Source of the DNA: Biomphalaria glabrata
Lineage: Eukaryota; Mollusca; Gastropoda; Planorbidae
NCBI RefSeq assembly: GCF_947242115.1
Contig: NC_074721.1
Span: 38,018,254-38,082,253 of the forward strand
Reading direction: 5' to 3'
Length of the DNA: 64,000 nucleotides
Numbering within the stretch: the stretch's first letter is position 1; the number at the start of each line of letters is the position of its first letter. This document shows positions 12,601 through 23,407 of the stretch, piece after piece. The translations under genes were made by a program, and so were the position numbers. The notes under the pieces are model-generated. The model saw nothing but the letters and a program-made list of their open reading frames with translations, did no database searches and was not told the origin of the DNA.

Positions 12601-15600
12601 AATTGAATAACTTCTTATCTTATAGATTGCAGACGTTAGTCAACAAAGAAAATAATTACGTCCTACACATTTCATGCGTCAATCTAGTCATGCATGTTAA
12701 CCAGTGACTTAAACTCTTCTAAGTCGTTGGCTTTCCTGGCTGATTCAGGCAACACATTACATTTTCTAATGTTACTAGGGAAAGATAAACACTTCTGTGA
12801 ATTTATCCTAGCAAATGAAATAAGAAATGAACCTCAGTGTACCTCGGTGGCAAAACACGTAGGCAATGCCTACAGCCAATTAGAGAATAGTGAAACACTG
12901 CACTGGCATCTGTTTCGGGGACCTAGACGTTTCATAAGAAGACAAGTCTCAGAATTTGATCTTGAAGAATTTAAAAGAGCACATTTTTTTTCACTTAACG
13001 CAGAATAAAGGCCTATTAATTATTAAAATTACTTTTGTACTAACTGAGTAGACAAAAAAGGGGGGGGGGCTTTCTGTGAACATTCTATATCCTAGTTCTT
13101 TTTTGTTGTAGACATGTTTCTGTCCTCGTTACTTTGTGTTGTCCACAAGTTTCTACCCTCGTTACTTTGTGTTGTCCACAAGTTTCTACCCTCGTTACTT
13201 TGTGTTGTCCACAAGTTTCTACCCTCGTTACTTTGTGTTGTCCACAACTTTCTACAAGTGCCATTACAATGCATATACTTAATGGTCTGCATCAATAGAC
13301 TCTGGAAGAGCAGGCTATGGAGCCTACATGGAGTTTCTTTGGATCATGTTGACTTTGAAAGACCAGGCTAAAGAACCTACATTGAGTGCCTTTGGGCCAT
13401 GTTGACTCTGGAAGAGCAGGCTATGGAGCCTACATTGAGTGCCTTTGGGCCATGTTGACTCTGGAAGAGCAGGCTATGGAGCCTACATTGAGTGCCTTTG
13501 GGCCATGTTGACTCTGGAAGAGCAGGCTATGGAGCCTACATTGAGTGCCTTTGGGCCATGTTGACTCTGGAAGAGCAGGCTATGGAGCCTACATTGAGTG
13601 CCTTTGGGCCATGTTGACTCTGGAAGAGCAGGCTATGGAGCCTACATTGAGTGCCTTTGGGCCATGTTGACTCTGGAAGAGCAGGCTATGGAGCCTACAT
13701 TGAGTGCCTTTGGGCCATGTTGACTCTGGAAGAGCAGGCTATGGAGCCTACATTGAGTGCCTTTGGGCCATGTTGACTCTGGAAGAGCAGGCTATGGAGC
13801 CTACATTGAGTGCCTTTGGGCCATGTTGACTCTGGAAGAGCAGGCTATGGAGCCTACATTGAGTGCCTTTGGGCCATGTTGACTCTGGAAGAGCAGGCTA
13901 TGGAGCCTACATTGAGTGCCTTTGGGCCATGTTGACTCTGGAAGAGCAGGCTATGGAGCCTACATTGAGTGCCTTTGGGCCATGTTGACTCTGGAAGAGC
14001 AGGCTATGGAGCCTACATTGAGTGCCTTTGGGCCATGTTGACTCTGGAAGAGCAGGCTATGGAGCCTACATTGGGTGCCTTTGGGCCATGTTGACTCTGG
14101 AAGAGCAGGCTATGGAGCCTACATTGAGTGCCTTTGGGCCATGTTGACTCTGGAAGAGCAGGCTATGGAGCCTACATTGAGTGTATTTGGACCATGTTGA
14201 CTCTTGAAGAGCAGGCTATGGAGCCTACATTGACTGTCTTTGGGCAATGTTGACTCTGGAAGAGCAGGCTATGGAGCCTACATTGAGTTTCCTTGGACCA
14301 TGTTGTAGTGTTTGTAGCTTTGATGCGGAGACCAAGAAGATTTGGCGAAGGAGTGGTGGAAGCTTTCCAGGTCTGAGCAAGCAATTATAGCAAGCAATTA
14401 TAGCAAGCAATTATAGCAAGCAATTATAGCACAGTGCATGACAGGCCACTGTCCTGTTGGCTCATACTTCGCACGGCTATAGTCAAACTTCGACTCATGG
14501 TGAAAGAAGAAGAAACCATGTTTCATTCTTTTTTACTGCCCCAGACTTGCTGATCTCCGTCTCGACAGGTCTGGGAAACCACAAATCCTCGATATTTATG
14601 GTGACATAATTGCACTACGCAAAAGATCAGGGTTTCGATCCATGCGATGATTTGAACCGCTCAAGCTCTCAATCCAATGGAGTTTGATGATGATGATTAT
14701 CCTTATTAGTTTGTGTTTTCCAGACGTTTCTTAAAAAACATATAAACCTAAAAGATTAAATCTATTTGGCAACATTGACTACAAAAAGCCTTTACTAACG
14801 GACTCATAGGCCGGTGCTTCAAGATTAATTTAGTGTTAAGCTTTTATATGTTTCTAAAAAAAAAAAGGTTTAAAAGGGTTATTTTGTTCTCTTCTGTTGT
14901 AACCTAATTCTCAGTCTATTCATTAATTCTTCCGTCTTCAAAAAAAAAAAAAGTCAGATCTGGGTTATTTAATTTCACACATGAACAATTAACTATATCT
15001 AAAATGGTAAATATTGAACAGTCTCAGATTTCTATCCCATAATTCAAGGCTCTAAACGAACATGGCGACAAGCAATCACGTCTGCTAGCGCAAAAGCGCG
15101 GTCTTTTGAATGCATGAATTACTTTTTTTTTCTCTTTTAGAATGTGAGCCTCGTTGTTCGAACAACAAAATCATCGATTGATTCCATTCGTTGCTGCCGT
15201 TTTGAATTTAAATCATTGATTACAGTCGTTGCTGCCGATCTGAATTTAAATGATTGATTAATACTTAAAAATAATAAAGAGAATAATTTTTTTACCGTGT
15301 AAAATTTGATTGGATTTTAATGTCAACAAAAGAAGAAGGTTGAAATGTTTATGTTCTCATTGACGACTTTAATTATTCTTGTAAACCATGCTTTGATTCA
15401 TTTATATTGAATGTTAATGTAGATCTAGCTATTGAGATATAGTCAGCTCGATTCCATTATATTCTAGCTGGCAACAGAGAAATTCAATTTAGCGTCCTTG
15501 ACATTGGTTAGTTTACCGTGAAAAAATCTCCAATAGAAATGTAATATTCCCTTCTACTTTTTATTCATTCATAGTTATTGCGTATTGCAGTTGTTCACAG

Positions 15601-18600
15601 TAAACTAAACAATGTCAAGGACAGTCCATTGAACTTAAATGTTGCCAGACAAACACATACATGAAAATGAGCAAGAAACGAATTAGCTTAGAACATTCTA
15701 CCTGTTTTCCTACTCGTTTCCCTACGTTTTTCTTACCTGTTTCCTAAATTTTCTACCTGTTTTCCTTTTTTTTTTTCAGTTTTCCTACTTTTTACTTACC
15801 TGTTTCCTACTTTTCTCTACATGTTTTCCTATTTTTTTCTTTTTTTTCCCTACTTTTTTCCTACCTGTAACCTATTTTACTACTTTTTCATCATCTGTTT
15901 TCCTACTTTCTTTACTAACTGCTTTCCTTTAAAAAAAAACACTGCAAAAACAATTTAATTTTAACTCTAGCTTGAACCTAACTCGTTTTTGCATTTTGGG
16001 ATGGAATATGACAGGAGACATTTTAGACGATAATATACGCAAGAAAACATTTATAAAATAGTAGCCTGGTCGTGTGGTTTGCGCTCTGGACTGTCATTCG
16101 GTGGTGTCGGTAGTCCTGGGATCGAATCCTATCTGCTGCCGGAGGTTCGCACTAGGATGTCATTATCTTCAAATTTAAACAAATATCCAAAACAAGTAAA
16201 ACATTTTGCATAACTTTTTTTTTTTTAAACATACAAACAGATCTGATACGTTTGAGCCACTCTAACAATTTAAACCTTTACACTTTTATGGCCCCCCTTC
16301 CTCCCTTTTATTCAGCGCTAAACTTTTTTTTCCTATTCTCACCCCCCCTCCTTCTCCTACTACACAAACTTTCTCCTTTACCTCTTTTATATACTCTTTA
16401 CAATTCTACACAAACACACAAATGTATTTTTAGCTCGCTCTACTTCTCAATATTATTCAAATTCGAACTTTTAAAATGCTACTGCAGACCAAACGAAACA
16501 ATATAATAAACTCAAGCTCTCGTCACAAGGAATCGATACCACTCTATTTTCAATCATTGAATGGTGGATCTAGTAAAAATAAAAAAAAAATTGTTTAAGT
16601 GAAAATACATTTTATTGACTCCGCACTATACACACGTATACACTATACACACACACACACACGCACATTTTGTGTACATCTATGGCGGATTGCTATAAAC
16701 AGCAGGCTTTTTTTTTCTTCTGTTGTACAGATTATAGAAAGTGCTGATATGCTATGTATTTTAGAAGGTTATGATAATTTCGGACCACATTTTTTTGCTC
16801 TGTAAAATCAAATTTTTGAGTTCTGTCGCTTGTTCCACAAAGTAATATGTATTGATTACTCATCAAACAGTGAGGCGCGGTGGTGAAGTGGTAAGTTGCT
16901 TGGCTTCCAAACCGGGTTCGAATCCTGGTGAAGACTGTGATTTTTAATATCGGGATCTTTAGGGCGACTCTGAGTCAACCCCTATGAAATGGGTCCCTCA
17001 CATTAGTTGGGAAAAAGTAAAGGCTGTTCGTCATTGTGTTGGCCACACGCCACCCTCTTTAAGGGGTCATTGGGTAAAAAAAACATTTTTCATTAAAAAA
17101 TAAATCGATTTTTCAAAATCGAACAAAATAATTAATTACAAATAGTTAATTAACCAATTGCTTAATTTTTTAAAATTGATTCTTGTTTTGTCAGATAAAG
17201 GAAATAATTAAAATTTCAGCTTGATCCGAGTTTGTGTGTGGGAGAAATAACGTGTACAAACCTTTCTACCAGACAGACTGAGTGAGTTGATATAAGCTTT
17301 GTAAAAATATACCATCTGAAACAGTATCAGACGAAAACTTTGAAATGCAAGACGGAATTAGCTCCAAGTATTTTTGGCTTATCTTTTATAAAGTGTCTAG
17401 ATCTATATACAAGGAAGTCTAAGTACTGTTGGTACACAATACCTGCATTACATAGGCTAGGCAATACGGTGAGCCTTCAAACGTAAGATCCTAGAAGCAC
17501 GTTTTGACTTTGAAATATTTACAATCCACTTATCTGTAGACAAAGTTATAGACAACAAAAGTTCATGGATTATTATTTACTGGTCCCTGAGCACACTATG
17601 ATCAATCCTTAGTTTATGGTGCCCTCTTGTGATCGCCTAAGGTGTCTACGAGAAGGATCTTAGTGGTCGCCACCGCACAGTTTCGGCCCTTTCATCGCCT
17701 TTAATATGGCCCCTATATTTTAATCGGTTATGTCTGCGCCAGATATGGGAAAATATGTAGGTCACATCTAGGACTGCGTAGCCATGTGACATACTGCACT
17801 CCTCCTTGAACTTCGGAGTCGAACCCAAGCCTTATAGCTATATTTTGGTCTTCGCAGGTGTGGTGAAGAGTAAGCCACAGGACCGAATTAAAATTTGATA
17901 AGGCCCTAAGATAATCGAGATATTGGATCCTTTCATATAGATTGAGAAACAATATGTAACTTCAAATCATCATTATTCATAGCAAACATAAAATTGATCC
18001 ATCTGATATTTTCTGTAGGCTCTCTACGTTTTAGCATGTCTCGTTTTTACGTAAATCCTGTACTGCTAACGTAGCAATTTTTTTAAGGTTAGGGTTAGGG
18101 TTAGAGTTGAGAAAATAGCCACACGCCAAAAATAAATTTTAACAGAACCGTTTGACTCAGCTAATTACCCTAGCGCGCAACTTTTTTGTAAACAACGCTT
18201 CTATCAACTCTTTCTGTCTAGTAAAAAATTATTTCTCCAACACCCAATCGGATCAAGCTGAAATTTCGCACTAGAATAAAAAAAAAAAAAAATTAACCAG
18301 TTAGTAAAATAACTATTGATAATGAATTATTTTGTTTGGTATAAGATGAATTAGTCCCCTTTATAGGTCGCCGCTTTGAAGTAAGGTTCCTGGATCCAGG
18401 TTCCATCAAGCTCTGCTCATACATAGTACATACCTTCAAAGTAGTCCAGATCAAGAGTAGTCTTCTTAATGTTGGTCAGTTCAAGTCCTAGGTCACGAGA
18501 CCTCCTGTCATGTTTGGCGATCACATTCCGTTCTTTCTGTGAGATATAATCGAGAGTCTTCTCCAGCGTTTTCTCCGTCCGCAATTTTTCCTTGACAAAT

Positions 18601-18608
18601 CTTTCCAT
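9627..18608 (-). CDS. Unrecognised coiled-coil/disordered protein, two coding exons
   Basis: Exon 1 is 18608-18434: an ATG in good context (ccaccATGG), an in-frame TGA 15 nt upstream, and a donor gtatgt. The terminal exon is 10600-9627: a pyrimidine-rich acceptor ending ttcag, and a TAA stop. Exon 1 ends in phase 1 and the last exon supplies the two missing bases, so they join directly into about 382 residues; further small exons are not excluded. Residues 1-58 are charged and helical (MERFVKEKLRTEKTLEKTL...), likely a coiled coil. The middle is low-complexity, with basophilic-kinase-like sites RRGS, RRRLS, RARRSS and RQRRKS and an acidic DDEEEE run. Residues 331-382 look conserved (MAKYGQMYPKK, VRKCRYIRGYDPPE, FVFGKGK). 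From memory only, the layout and the Y-x-R...PPE...FGxG ending recall vertebrate CCDC190; this is unverified. An ATTAAA poly(A) signal (minus strand) lies at 9555-9550. Function unknown. Confidence 0.72.
10721..10808. repeat. Direct duplication of a segment of about 49 bp
   Basis: The segment 'gatagccaacaacaatctcg...aatttaactaaa' occurs twice back to back inside the intron of the unrecognised gene, close to its last-exon acceptor. Confidence 0.85.
10847..11594 (+). mobile_element. RTE-like LINE, 5'-truncated decayed copy
   Basis: Collinear with 56310-57128, from the segment encoding LTDLDFADD to the terminal 'ggcgcgggaggacctaag'. The LDFAD stretch survives, but the frame is broken by many indels. 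It lies in the intron of the minus-strand gene, in the opposite orientation. Confidence 0.85.
11595..12319. other. Intronic stretch without recognised features
   Basis: I see no gene, RNA or assignable repeat apart from short homopolymers, for example a C run near 12102-12110. Confidence 0.5.
12320..12490 (-). repeat. Dispersed repeat D, diverged copy
   Basis: Shows the 'tctgtctgtctgtcc' block, 'tatttctcccc' and the 'ttaattaattttgttttat' centre in the order expected for the minus orientation. Confidence 0.6.
12610..12830 (-). mobile_element. CR1-like LINE 3' end (minus strand)
   Basis: Starts with the family tail 'cttatcttatagattgcaga' and continues through 'aattacgtcctac' and the region encoding the C-terminal WNGLP...[10 protein letters not shown] end in antisense. 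Truncated 5' near 12830. Confidence 0.8.
13113..13255. repeat. 33-bp minisatellite, about four copies
   Basis: Unit 'gttgtccacaagtttctacc' plus 13 more bases, nearly perfect. Because 33 is divisible by three, both strands show short open frames with an 11-residue periodicity. Those frames are a by-product of the array. Confidence 0.92.
13300..14305. repeat. 53-bp minisatellite, 19 copies
   Basis: The unit begins 'ctctggaagagcaggctatg' and ends 'tttgggccatgttga'. About 14 central copies are virtually identical; the outer copies at both ends carry substitutions, as expected when homogenisation is strongest in the middle. Total about 1,006 bp. It lies 45 bp from the 33-bp array, in the same intron of the minus-strand gene. 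Confidence 0.97.
14377..14430. repeat. 13-bp tandem repeat, four copies
   Basis: Four perfect 'gcaagcaattata' units. Confidence 0.9.
14431..15169. other. Intronic stretch without recognised features
   Basis: AT-rich with several A runs. I see no gene or assignable transposon. Confidence 0.45.
15170..15262. repeat. Two-copy repeat of about 40 bp
   Basis: A 'cattgatt...cgttgctgccg...tgaatttaaat' unit is present twice with a few differences. Confidence 0.7.
15468..15648. mobile_element. MITE with long (about 55 bp) terminal inverted repeats
   Basis: The ends are CTGGCAAC...GTTGCCAG. Outer arms of about 55 bp are roughly 80% complementary and share CCTTGACATTG and TTAGTTTAC. The centre is AT-rich and non-coding. 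A target-site duplication is not clear, so the superfamily is unassigned. Confidence 0.7.
15690..15930. repeat. Degenerate polypyrimidine repeat
   Basis: Irregular repetition of 'cctacctgttttcctacttt' with units of about 20-30 bp. The strand asymmetry is strong, C/T on the plus strand. Confidence 0.75.
16063..16165 (+). mobile_element. tRNA-derived SINE head (family C)
   Basis: Box A-like 'tggtcgtgtggtttgcgc' and box B-like 'gggatcgaatcc' are about 50 bp apart. A related minus-strand copy lies at 31240-31350 and shares 'ggtcgtgtgg' and 'gggttcgaacc'. Too diverged to be a functional tRNA gene. Confidence 0.6.
16871..17061 (+). mobile_element. tRNA-derived SINE family A, 3'-truncated
   Basis: Head 'ggtggtgaagtggtaagttg' with box B 'gggttcgaatcc', then the family body up to 'gccaccctcttt'. 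The last 60-70 bp of the family are missing, and a copy of dispersed repeat D begins immediately after. Confidence 0.8.
17069..17312 (+). repeat. Dispersed repeat D, plus orientation
   Basis: A good copy: 'caaaataattaattac', 'ttcagcttgatccgag', 'gtgggagaaataacgtgtac', 'ccagacagactgagtgagtt', ending 'gatataagctttgtaaaaa'. Confidence 0.85.
18195..18350 (-). repeat. Dispersed repeat D, partial
   Basis: Contains 'tatttctccaacacccaatc' and 'ggatcaagctgaaatttcgc', followed by the AT-rich centre. Confidence 0.65.
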
Positions 18609-18650
18609 GGTGGAGTTGAATCACTGACACATATATCATAGATCTGTAAG

Positions 18651-19453
18651 TACAGATTTAAAGAAAACAAACATTAGGTACGTAAAAAAAATATAAGCAA
18701 GGCTTATAAAATTTAACTCTTTCTCTCCAAACTGACGATACCAGCGTTGATTCCACCAGAATGTGATAAATAATTACGGAGAGAAAGAGTTAAGAAACTT
18801 TAAATTCACTCAGTTATGGCATAATTACGGTAATACGGCTGACTACGCCATGTTGGCTTTAGACCTAGATAAAAGTCTCCAGCCACATTTACATTTATAT
18901 GTATTTTTTTAACCTTGAAAAATTATAACGGTCAAACTAAAGTTTTTCACGTGTGGCCAACGAGCTAGTAATTCTTTTCTCAGTAATACACATCGGCTGT
19001 TAAATTTATAGGAAAATCGTTAGAGGCGTTTTTGAGATCAGCTGTCCAGGTTCCTGGATCCAAGTACCACCAAATTCTGACTTGAATAGAGGAATTGCAA
19101 AAACATGTGTAAGAGGCCTAACCAAAAGCGAACAAAAATGTAAAACAAGTGAGTTACCAAGAACCGAAACTCATGTACCCAGCATGCAAGTGAACCTTCC
19201 TTGTCCAATATGTTTAGTCTGTCATGCGCAGAGTGAAATATTTTTAAAGTCATGATGAGAATCAGCAAAGATAAAAAACATAAATGTGCTACACATGCCT
19301 AGAAGTATACGATGTATGCTTCAATTAACTTCCATTGTTGTACGTCGGGGGTCTATTTATGTCCTATTTGTTGTCCTGTTTTCAGCAAGGGATTTTTCTT
19401 AGGTTTTAAATGTGTATCCCGCGACTATCGTGAGATCTCTGCAGCTGTCTCTT
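18651..19453. other. 5' side of the unrecognised gene, no further exon recognised
   Basis: A 'cttacag' (ends 18643) and a 'tgtcag' (ends 18630) acceptor-like site precede the start exon on the minus strand, so an upstream non-coding exon is possible. A repeated 'tttctctcc' and 'ggttcctggatcc' theme links 18390 and 19049. No transposon could be assigned. Confidence 0.35.
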
Positions 19454-19732
19454 TCAGAGACTATCTGCTGCTAGCTGCTTTCCTCTATGGCAGTGAAGGC
19501 AAAACGGCACATGGGTGATCACTTCCAGGAGGACCTCTATTACAACGCCCCAAAAAAGATTGCCATTTGAACGGAATAGGTGTTTGATGCAGTGCAACTT
19601 TTGATTGATAGGTAGATCTAGTGCTTTTACACTGCCCACATAGGCCTCCATGGTTATCTGTAAGGTCAGCGTAAGCCCATTATTTGTCAAAGGCAACTTT
19701 GATGGTCGCGCTCGAGGAGATATAGATGCCAT
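19454..19732 (-). other. Unresolved 92-codon ORF
   Basis: The minus-strand frame starts MASISPRARPSKLPL and ends LAADSL. Composition is not simple-sequence, and there is no obvious repeat copy elsewhere in the window. I recognise no domain. It lies about 850 bp upstream of the start exon of the minus-strand gene and could be a first exon of another transcript or chance. Confidence 0.2.
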
Positions 19733-19739
19733 ATGTAAA

Positions 19740-20330
19740 GCAGTTAAGTCTCAGAGTTAAACTACAGTTAACAAAAATGTTGAGAGTTATAATGTAAACT
19801 GAACAGTTTAGAACTAAATCCCAGTGAACAGTTAAAAAAAAATAGAGTCCTTTATAAACATGTTACAAATTAGATTTTATTAGCAGAGTTATCAATATAA
19901 AAACATATTGTGTGTTACAGAAATGAAGTATTGTACTCGTTCAATGTCACATGGACAAGATGGTAGGTGTTATGTAGCGTGTGTGTGTGTTTCTATGGTG
20001 ATGGCGGGAAGATGTTAGCGATTGGTTGTGAAAGATGCAAGATAGGTGGCATTGTCGTCAATGGTTTTAGTTAGAACAGACGACTCCAGAATGTGAGCCT
20101 GAAATGTTGTGTTATTGTAGTGAGTTAGATTTTGTTTTAAAAAAAATTATTACTATAGTTTAGTACATTGAGTTTAACTCATATCAACTTGATTTTGTCA
20201 ATATTATAATAAAAGTTCTATTTAGTTTTGTTCACAAAAGAAGCTATTCGAGTTATTTGAAGTTTTATAAGTTACGATATATTACGCCTACAGCGGTTTA
20301 GCAGTTTGATGCTAAAAGTCAAGGACCGTC
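19740..20330. other. Intergenic stretch without recognised features
   Basis: AT-rich. I see no ORF, RNA or repeat that I can assign. Confidence 0.45.
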
Positions 20331-20575
20331 AATAAAATAAATTATGGCTTTTATATAGCGCTACTTTAATGCTTATAGCATGCTCAGAGTGCTTTGGTCC
20401 AATCTAAGTTGTGGACCAGTGGGGGGGGGGTATCTTGGATGAGGTTTTTCCGTGCTGCCTTTTGGCGCTCAGTAAACACAACTCAGCCAGAGTCGGGTGT
20501 CGAACCTCGAGCCCCCTTCATAGGTAGCCAAGCCAAGTACAAGCACAATTAGCCTCTTGATCACGCAGTGGGTGA
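20331..20575 (-). mobile_element. tRNA-derived SINE (family B), minus strand
   Basis: Reverse complement of the copy at 47500-47756. Shared blocks are 'gcgctactttaatgcttata', 'agcatgct', 'cgtgctgcctttt' and the box B-like 'tcgaacctcgagc'. On the sense strand it ends in 'gcgctatataaaagc' plus an ATT/AAT tail. Confidence 0.8.
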
Positions 20576-20580
20576 TCAAG

Positions 20581-21424
20581 AAATTGTCTCTATATCTGGT
20601 CATTTCAGTCACATTAGAGTAGCTGATCTAAAGTCGTTATTGCCGAAAGTGGTAATAGCTATAAGCACTCCACTACCTATAAAATGATTCCTAATAGCAT
20701 GTGTCTCAGCCTTTGACAACCAGTCCAACTTCTGGCCTTCACCTGTGTCTTAGATATCTGGCGGAACTGTTCTCACTAACTGGAGAGGCGGCAAAGGCGA
20801 GTAACTAGCGCTTAGAGCAGTAAGCTTCGGTCAGGAAAGGTCTCGTTAACCTTGTCTGGCTAACCACCAAGGTGTAAGTAGACTCTGAATTCAGACCTCT
20901 GCTGCCTTGCAGTTTTATACCCAAACATGGGGATGCCTTTGGGACTAATCACGGAAGAAACAAATCAGGAGCTTGCCACAAACCGTGTCAGAACGACACA
21001 GCCAGTGCCAACCGTATTTTATGCAATTAAACCGAAACTTCTATAAAGAAAATTGGATTTTGTTCATAATAAAAACAAAATAGTCAAAAAAAGACTTCTA
21101 GTATAAAACACAAGATCCTAGTTGAACTGTTATCAATCGTTCGATCAATAAATTATCGCAAACAATCACTACAGAAAAGAAAAACGATGAATTAAAAAAA
21201 AATATCATTAAAAAAACTACTCTGCGCTGAAGAAGTCACGATGGCTTGATCGATAGCCATTACGATGTTCAGCGTGTTGACAACAGTTCTAGAAAAGATT
21301 ATTGATACCGTAATGTAGAGAACTTCGGAGAGTGTCGGCTTAACGGAAATCATGCTTATAAAGTTCAGATTATGTCCTCTGTCTTAATGGTTCAATCTAG
21401 ATGGCATATAACTAGCTTACAATG
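20581..21424. other. Intergenic stretch without recognised features
   Basis: No gene or assignable repeat is seen. Confidence 0.4.
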
Positions 21425-21512
21425 ACTCAGGCTAACAAGGACTGTGGCTAACAAGGACTGTGGCTAGCAAGGACTGAGGCTAACAAGGACTGAGGCTAAC
21501 AATAACTGAGAC
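21425..21512. repeat. 17-bp tandem repeat, about five copies
   Basis: Units of the type 'gctaacaaggactgagg'. Confidence 0.85.
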
Positions 21513-21522
21513 CTACTGTTAC

Positions 21523-21793
21523 TATGAGGCGCGCGGTGATTGAGTTACTATGCGCTTTGCTTCCGAACCTGAAGTCCTGGGTTCCAATCTCGGTGAAGAC
21601 AGATTTTGAATTTCGAGATTATTATGGGTTAGGAGTCCACCCAACTCTAATGGGTACCTGACTTTCGTTGGGGAAAGTAAAGGCGGTTGGTCGTTGTGCT
21701 GGTCACATGACGCCCTGTTCGTTAACCGTTAGCCTCAGAAACATGACCTTAACATCATCTGCCCTGTAGATCGCAAGATGTTAAAGGGGAACT
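21523..21793 (+). mobile_element. tRNA-derived SINE family A, near full length
   Basis: Runs from 'aggcgcgcggtgattgagtt' to 'atgttaaaggggaac', with the box B position degraded to 'gggttccaatct'. Confidence 0.85.
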
Positions 21794-21944
21794 TTTTACT
21801 GTGACTAAAACTAAAAAATTATTGAAGCCTACTGTGACTGAGTCTAACATAATTAGTGCCAGATTTTAATGAGTGGAGGCCATAGTGGTCCCTAGCGACC
21901 TGGCCTCTTCAATTTTCGATGGAAATGCACTTAATAACATTAAT

Positions 21945-22205
21945 AAATCATGTCATATCTCGCGAGGTAAGAAACATAACTTGGCGATATCTTTGATTCA
22001 TCCCATATGCTAGGACAAATTTGTACAAATACTCCTTCTTCCCTAATGCTATTAGAGCATGGAATGGGTTGCCTAAGCTAGCCAGGAAAACCAGTGACTT
22101 GGCAGAATTTAAGTCATTGGTTAATATGCATGACTGAATGCATGACGCGTAGGACGTAATCATCTTCTTTTTTGAAGTAACGTCTGTATTATATAAGATA
22201 AGATT
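21945..22205 (+). mobile_element. CR1-like LINE 3' end (plus strand)
   Basis: The plus strand encodes part of the C-terminus ([28 protein letters not shown]), then 'gacgtaatcatcttctttt' and the TAAGA-type tail 'tatataagataagat'. Confidence 0.85.
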
Positions 22206-22247
22206 CAAGAGGATGAGTGCTGTGTTTCACTTAACCGCGCAGACCCT

Positions 22248-22500
22248 ATTGCGACCTTTATATTTTTCCACTCCTGATGAAGATAAAGCTGTTGTCGGCC
22301 GGGGATCTACTTAACTTTCCTTTTACGTCTTCTGCGACTGTCTTTTACAAGGGCCTCATACGTGTGTGTCCCAATTGCGACCTATATATTTTTCCACTTC
22401 TGATGCAGACAAAGCTGTTGTCGGCTGGGGGTCTACTTAAAGTTATCTTTACGACTTCTGCGACTGTCTTTTACGAGCGCTTCATACTTATGTGTCCTGC
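22248..22500. repeat. Tandem duplication, about 127 bp, two copies
   Basis: Both copies run through 'tatttttccactcctgatg', 'aaagctgttgtcggc' and 'ttctgcgactgtcttttac', with about 10-15% difference. The plus-strand ORF across it has a matching internal duplication, but no recognised domain. Confidence 0.85.
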
Positions 22501-22692
22501 GGCCTTCTTTAGAAACACAATAGTTGTTATTCAAGTTTCATTTCGCATATTTCTTTATAACAAATATCCATATTTTGTTAAAAATATTTCTCAAGCAGTA
22601 ATCCTTAATTTAGAATAGAGCGTCTCAAACTAAATAAATGTCAGTAGGTGGAAAAATGTTACTGTCTCTAAAAACAAGCCAAATATAGAAAA

Positions 22693-23190
22693 TGCTTTAA
22701 AACAAAGCTTATATAAAGGGGAAGAATTCCGTCATTAAAACTATATCTACAAATAATGTACAAGCTATTTCCCTTATTCTATATCAAACAAAATAATTAA
22801 TTACCAATATTTAATTGACTGATTGAGTATTTTGTTTATTAGGTTAGGAACAACAAATAATTGTTTCAAGTGTCAACAACTTGATCGGAGAATGGGTGTG
22901 GGAGAAATAGCGTTAACAGTTATTAAAGGGGACTAAACCTAACAAATTTAGCCATATATGTGAACACTGAAGTATTACTTTCCCCTGTTGCTACTAAACA
23001 AAATAATTAATTACTAGTAAGTAATTGTCTACTTTGTTACTTTGTTTTTAATTAATCATGTTTTGTTTATGTCAATGAATAATTGTGCGGAGTTTCAAGT
23101 TATTCCGAGAATGGGTGTGGGAGAAATAACGTGTACACACTTTTTACCAGACAGACAGAGTGAGTTGATATAAGCTTTGTAAAATAACAT
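22693..23190 (+). repeat. Two adjacent copies of dispersed repeat D with inverted outer ends
   Basis: The first copy starts 'aaaacaaagcttatataaag' and stops within 'ggagaaatagcgttaaca'. The second runs from 'gttattaaaggggac' to 'gatataagctttgtaaaa'. The outermost ends are inverted relative to one another (ACAAAGCTTATAT and ATATAAGCTTTGT). Confidence 0.8.
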
Positions 23191-23407
23191 TCGCTTGCAA
23201 AGTATAGCAGAGATTGAGTACGAAAAAAATAGGATTTAATATGAAAAAGGGGAAGGGAATCTTATTAACCTTAACCTTAACTCCGCTGCCGTCTATTAAT
23301 ATTAGACACTGAATAGATGAATGATTCAGGACTAGTAAAACGATTGGATCCCACGATGATGTGCTAACTGCTGTCGAAAAACACAAACTAAAACTCTATG
23401 GCCATAT

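Noticed and set aside
13092-13371. ORFs on both strands with an 11-residue repeat
   Set aside because: By-product of the 33-bp minisatellite.
18083-18111. Interstitial telomere-like TTAGGG repeats
   Set aside because: Only two and a half units. This can occur by chance or by double-strand-break repair, and is too short to claim a telomeric origin.
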